Part shown: in pieces, positions 6,610-9,103 of the stretch
Position numbering within the stretch: position 1 is the first letter of the stretch
How the letters are laid out: every line of letters begins with the position of its first letter
Assembly (NCBI GenBank): GCA_003157675.1
Contig: PMKG01000366.1
Location: forward strand, 819 to 9,921
Source of the DNA: Acidobacteriota bacterium
GTDB taxonomy: Bacteria > Acidobacteriota > Vicinamibacteria > Vicinamibacterales > Fen-181
Direction of reading: 5' to 3'
Length of the DNA: 9,103 bases
The notes under the pieces: generated by a model
Seen by the model: the letters and a program-made list of their open reading frames with translations, nothing else
Database searches by the model: none
Told to the model about the DNA's origin: nothing
Program-made: the position numbers and the translations under genes

Positions 6610-6627
6610 CCGCCCGGGTAGGTGACC

Positions 6628-7986
6628 ATGCTACACGCGGCGCGCGCGGGCTTCGCCCGGCATCACCTGATACCGGGCCCCTTTCTCGTCGGCTTCGCGG
6701 CGCTGCTCGTGGCGCTGGCGTCGGGCCTGGCGTGGCCACGCCCGTCGAAGCCGCTCGTCTACTCCGCCGTCGTCGACGCGCTGATCCAGCCCGTCTCGGC
6801 CGACTTCATGGTGGAGGCGATGAATCGGGCCGATCGCGACGGCGCAGGTCTCCTCGTCTTCACGCTCCGCACGCCGGGGGGCCTGCTCGATTCGACGCAC
6901 GCCATCGTCTCCCGCATGCTGGCCGCCAGGACGCCGGTGGCCGTGTTCGTAGGGCCGTCCGGCGGCCGGGCCGCGTCGGCCGGGTTCCTCATCACGATCG
7001 CCGCCGACGTCGCCGCGATGGCCCCGGGCACGCACATCGGCGCGGCGCACCCGGTCGAGGGGAGCGGCCAACCGCTCGACCCCATCATGGTGAAGAAGCT
7101 CGAGTCGGACGTGGCCGCGGCCGCGAGGACCTGGGCGACCGGGCGCGGGCGCAACGCGCAGCTGGCCGACGAAGCGGTCCGCGAGAGCCGCTCGTTCACC
7201 GAGACCGAAGCCATCGGCGCGAACCCGCCGCTCATCGACGTCGTGGCCGCCGACGTTCCGGACCTGCTCGCCAAGCTCGATGGGCGCACCGTCAGGCGCT
7301 TCGACGGACGCACCGTCGTCCTGCACACGGCCGGGGCGCGCGTCGTCACGCTCGAGATGAACTGGCGACAGAACCTGCTGAGCGCCCTGGCGCACCCGAA
7401 CATCGCGTACATGCTGCTCACCCTCGGCATGCTCGGCCTGACGGTCGAGTTGTGGAACCCCGGCGCCGTGCTGCCCGGCGTGGCCGGGGGATTGTGCCTG
7501 CTGCTCGCGTTCTTCACCTTCCAGGTGCTGCCGGTCAACTACGCGGGCGTCGCGCTGATTCTGTTCGGCGTCGGGCTCTTCGTCCTGGAAGTGAAGGTCG
7601 CCAGCCATGGCGTCCTGAGCGTCGGCGGGATCCTCAGCCTCCTGTTCGGCTCGATGATGCTGATGGACACGACGGCGCCGGAGATGCGGGTGAGCTTCAC
7701 CGTGATCCTGCCGGTCGTCTTCGGACTCTCGGCGATCCTCGTCCTGCTGGTGCGCCTGGGCATCGCCGCGCAGCGTCGAAGGCCTACGACCGGGGAGGCG
7801 GGCATGATCGGCGAAATCGCGAGGGTCATGAGCCCGATCGGCCCGGGCGCGCCGGGGCGTGTGGCCGCGCACGGCGAGATCTGGACGGCGAGCGCCGCCG
7901 ACGCCGTGGCCGAGGGCGAAGAGGTGATGGTCGTGGCCGTCGAGGGGCTGACGCTGCGCGTGAGCCGCAAGTCACCCGGGGCCTGA
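6628..7986 (+). CDS. NfeD family protein, long form: ClpP-like serine protease plus membrane domain and NfeD C-terminal OB domain
   Basis: Membrane-anchored protease that cleaves, or partners with, stomatin-type proteins at the cell envelope. The protein has 452 residues from the ATG. Residues 14-36 are a signal peptide or first membrane segment. The ClpP-like domain (about 43-215) has TLRTPGG (79-85), GGRAASAG with the nucleophile Ser117, MAPGTHIGAAHP (131-142), and a KK pair at 156-157 where archaeal PH1510 has its catalytic Lys (Ser97-Lys138 spacing is nearly matched). Hydrophobic segments follow at about 258-276, 279-299, 303-320, 327-347 and 356-380. The C-terminal NfeDC OB-fold domain (about 388-446) begins TGEAGMIGEI. 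A GTG at 6622 is the alternative start; AGGTG at 6620-6624 lies only three bases before the ATG, so the start is not fully settled. The stomatin partner follows 58 bases downstream. Confidence 0.93.
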   Translation: MLHAARAGFARHHLIPGPFLVGFAALLVALASGLAWPRPSKPLVYSAVVDALIQPVSADFMVEAMNRADRDGAGLLVFTLRTPGGLLDSTHAIVSRMLAARTPVAVFVGPSGGRAASAGFLITIAADVAAMAPGTHIGAAHPVEGSGQPLDPIMVKKLESDVAAAARTWATGRGRNAQLADEAVRESRSFTETEAIGANPPLIDVVAADVPDLLAKLDGRTVRRFDGRTVVLHTAGARVVTLEMNWRQNLLSALAHPNIAYMLLTLGMLGLTVELWNPGAVLPGVAGGLCLLLAFFTFQVLPVNYAGVALILFGVGLFVLEVKVASHGVLSVGGILSLLFGSMMLMDTTAPEMRVSFTVILPVVFGLSAILVLLVRLGIAAQRRRPTTGEAGMIGEIARVMSPIGPGAPGRVAAHGEIWTASAADAVAEGEEVMVVAVEGLTLRVSRKSPGA

Positions 7987-8031
7987 AGCCGGCGCGCTCG
8001 CGTCCGGCAGCCGGCCCGACAACGCTCACGA

Positions 8032-8036
8032 AGAGG
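8032..8036 (+). promoter_or_regulatory. Ribosome-binding site of the stomatin gene
   Basis: AGAGG lies eight bases before the ATG at 8045. This favours that ATG over the GTG at 8036, which overlaps the site itself. Confidence 0.6.
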
Positions 8037-8044
8037 TGGTGTAC

Positions 8045-8836
8045 ATGGTGGACTTTACCGCGCCCCTGTTGTTCGTCATCATCGTCGTGCTGTACCTGCT
8101 CGCCTCGATCAAGATCCTGGCCGAGTACGAGCGTGGCGTGATCTTCCGGCTCGGCAAGCTGCTGCCGGCGCCGAAGGGTCCCGGCGTCATCTTCGTCTTC
8201 GCGCCGATCGACCGCATCGTCCGCGTGAGCCTCCGGACGATCGTCATGGACGTGCCGCCGCAGGACGTCATCACGCGCGACAACGTGTCGGTCAAGGTGA
8301 ACGCGGTGGTCTACTTCCGCGTGATGGAGCCGCGGCGCGCGATCGTCGAGGTGGAGAACTACCACTACGCCACCTCGCAGCTCGCGCAGACGACGCTTCG
8401 GAGCGTGCTCGGCCAGTGCGAGCTCGACGACCTGCTGTCGCAGCGCGACCGGCTCAACCAGCAGCTCCAGCAGATCCTCGACGAGCACACCGGGTCGTGG
8501 GGGATCAAGGTGTCGGCCGTCGAGGTGAAGCACGTGGATCTGCCCGATAACATGCAGCGGGCGATGGCTCGCCAGGCCGAAGCCGAGCGCGAGAAACGTG
8601 CTAAGATCATCCACGCCGCCGGCGAGCTGGAGGCCTCCGAGAAGCTCGCGCAGGCCGCCAAGGTCATCGCCGTCGAACCCGTCACGATTACTCTTCGATA
8701 CCTCCAGACGCTCACCGAGATCGCGTCGGAGAAGAACTCGACCATCGTCTTCCCGCTGCCTGTCGAGATGCTGAACCTGCTGGGCCGCTGGTCCGGCGGG
8801 GGAGGGGGCAAGGCGGGATCGCAGGATCAGAGGTAG
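8045..8836 (+). CDS. Stomatin-like SPFH/Band 7 protein (slipin), NfeD partner
   Basis: Inner-membrane scaffold of the stomatin/slipin family that oligomerises and organises membrane microdomains. It has 263 residues, the usual slipin length. Residues 5-25 form the membrane segment; the SPFH domain (about 27-185) carries YERGVIFRLGK (28-38), PGVIFVFAPIDRI (46-58), DVPPQDVITRDNV (69-81) and a Gln/Leu-rich RDRLNQQLQQILDE helix (134-147). A charged helix follows (173-205, AEAEREKRAKIIHAAGELEAS), then TIVFPLPVEML (233-243), which matches the hydrophobic region cut by the NfeD protease in archaeal stomatin PH1511. The tail is Gly-rich. The order NfeD then stomatin is the known conserved pair, and the 58-base spacing suggests one transcript. 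Confidence 0.95.
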   Translation: MVDFTAPLLFVIIVVLYLLASIKILAEYERGVIFRLGKLLPAPKGPGVIFVFAPIDRIVRVSLRTIVMDVPPQDVITRDNVSVKVNAVVYFRVMEPRRAIVEVENYHYATSQLAQTTLRSVLGQCELDDLLSQRDRLNQQLQQILDEHTGSWGIKVSAVEVKHVDLPDNMQRAMARQAEAEREKRAKIIHAAGELEASEKLAQAAKVIAVEPVTITLRYLQTLTEIASEKNSTIVFPLPVEMLNLLGRWSGGGGGKAGSQDQR

Positions 8837-8845
8837 CAGCGCGTC

Positions 8846-9103
8846 ATGGCCGACGATGGACTGCGGGAAATACAGCTGAGGGGCAAGCACCTGGTGTCCC
8901 TGTTCATGACCAGCGCGCTCCTGCTGGTGTTCACGTTTCTGTGCGGCGTGCTGGTCGGCCGGGGCGTGCGGGCCCAGAAGGAACCCGGGATGACGGCGGC
9001 CTCCGCGCCGTCTGGCACGGCGGCGGCCGAGGACCCGACGGCCCCGCTGGTCCCGCTGCAGCCGGTGACGAAGACGTCGTCGCCGGCGCCGTCGACCGCG
9101 CCG
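8846..9103 (+). CDS. N-terminal part of a probable SPOR-domain (FtsN-like) envelope protein, cut by window end
   Basis: Eighty-six codons are visible, with the frame open to the last base. The protein begins with a short charged cytoplasmic stretch (MADDGLREIQLRGKH), then one membrane segment (about 17-40) ending in CGVLVGRG, then a Pro/Ala/Thr-rich linker from about 43. This layout, with the REIQL lead-in and the C-G-V-x-V-G-R-G motif, is how I remember acidobacterial SPOR-domain proteins, which bind denuded septal peptidoglycan. The SPOR domain itself would lie beyond the window, so the call rests on the N-terminus only. The ATG at 8846 has AGAGG 12 bases upstream (8829-8833), inside the end of the stomatin gene, nine bases after whose stop this gene starts. 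It is likely in the same operon. Confidence 0.65.
   Translation, partial: MADDGLREIQLRGKHLVSLFMTSALLLVFTFLCGVLVGRGVRAQKEPGMTAASAPSGTAAAEDPTAPLVPLQPVTKTSSPAPSTAP

Noticed and set aside
6631..7872. 413-codon minus-strand frame and a similar plus-strand frame at 6732-8141
   Set aside because: Both are shadows of the NfeD gene, with composition dominated by Arg, Asp, Gly and His.
7987..8044. Possible terminator hairpin between NfeD and stomatin genes
   Set aside because: The GCCGG and CCGGC pieces give only five pairs before mismatches, and no T-run follows, so read-through is more likely.
7826..8890. 354-codon minus-strand frame
   Set aside because: Antisense to the stomatin gene and low in complexity (His/Asp/Leu/Val/Arg). 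The SPFH motifs on the plus strand settle the coding strand.

Overview
This is a GC-rich, gene-dense stretch of bacterial chromosome. Codon third positions are strongly G/C, so the opposite strand and off frames are open for long runs. The gene families, the GC content and the N-terminus of the last gene (a short cytoplasmic stretch, one membrane segment ending in a CGVLVGRG-type motif, then a Pro/Ala/Thr-rich linker) suggest an Acidobacteriota-like organism, perhaps class Vicinamibacteria. That placement is inference from remembered family resemblance, not a search.

Layout. (1) 1-711, plus strand: C-terminal part of a TrmA/RlmD-type RNA uracil-C5 methyltransferase, cut by the window start. 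(2) 689-1375, minus: a class I glutamine-amidotransferase-like peptidase C26 (PuuD-like), whose 3' end overlaps gene 1 tail to tail. (3) 1480-3489, minus: argS, arginyl-tRNA synthetase, followed by a short spacer with three mutually complementary arms. (4) 3490-3721: a 232-base non-coding stretch with two long perfect inverted repeats around a GC-rich hairpin, directly upstream of argS. (5) 3722-4330, minus: mobA, molybdenum cofactor guanylyltransferase. (6) From 4354 all genes are on the plus strand: a small V4R-like protein (4354-4962), translationally coupled to a secreted TPR protein (4959-6608), then a full-length NfeD protease/membrane protein (6628-7986), a stomatin/SPFH (slipin) protein (8045-8836), and the start of a probable SPOR-domain cell-envelope protein (8846 to the window end).

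Function. The minus-strand genes are housekeeping: translation (argS), molybdopterin guanine dinucleotide synthesis (mobA) and glutamyl-compound hydrolysis. The plus-strand run is a cell-envelope cluster. NfeD and its stomatin partner form the well-known membrane protease/scaffold pair, here next to a secreted TPR protein and an FtsN-like single-pass protein. I see no tRNA, rRNA, CRISPR array, transposase, phage gene or toxin-antitoxin pair. The least explained elements are the inverted-repeat cluster upstream of argS, the three-arm element at the end of argS, and the coupled V4R/TPR pair. None of these proves a new system.
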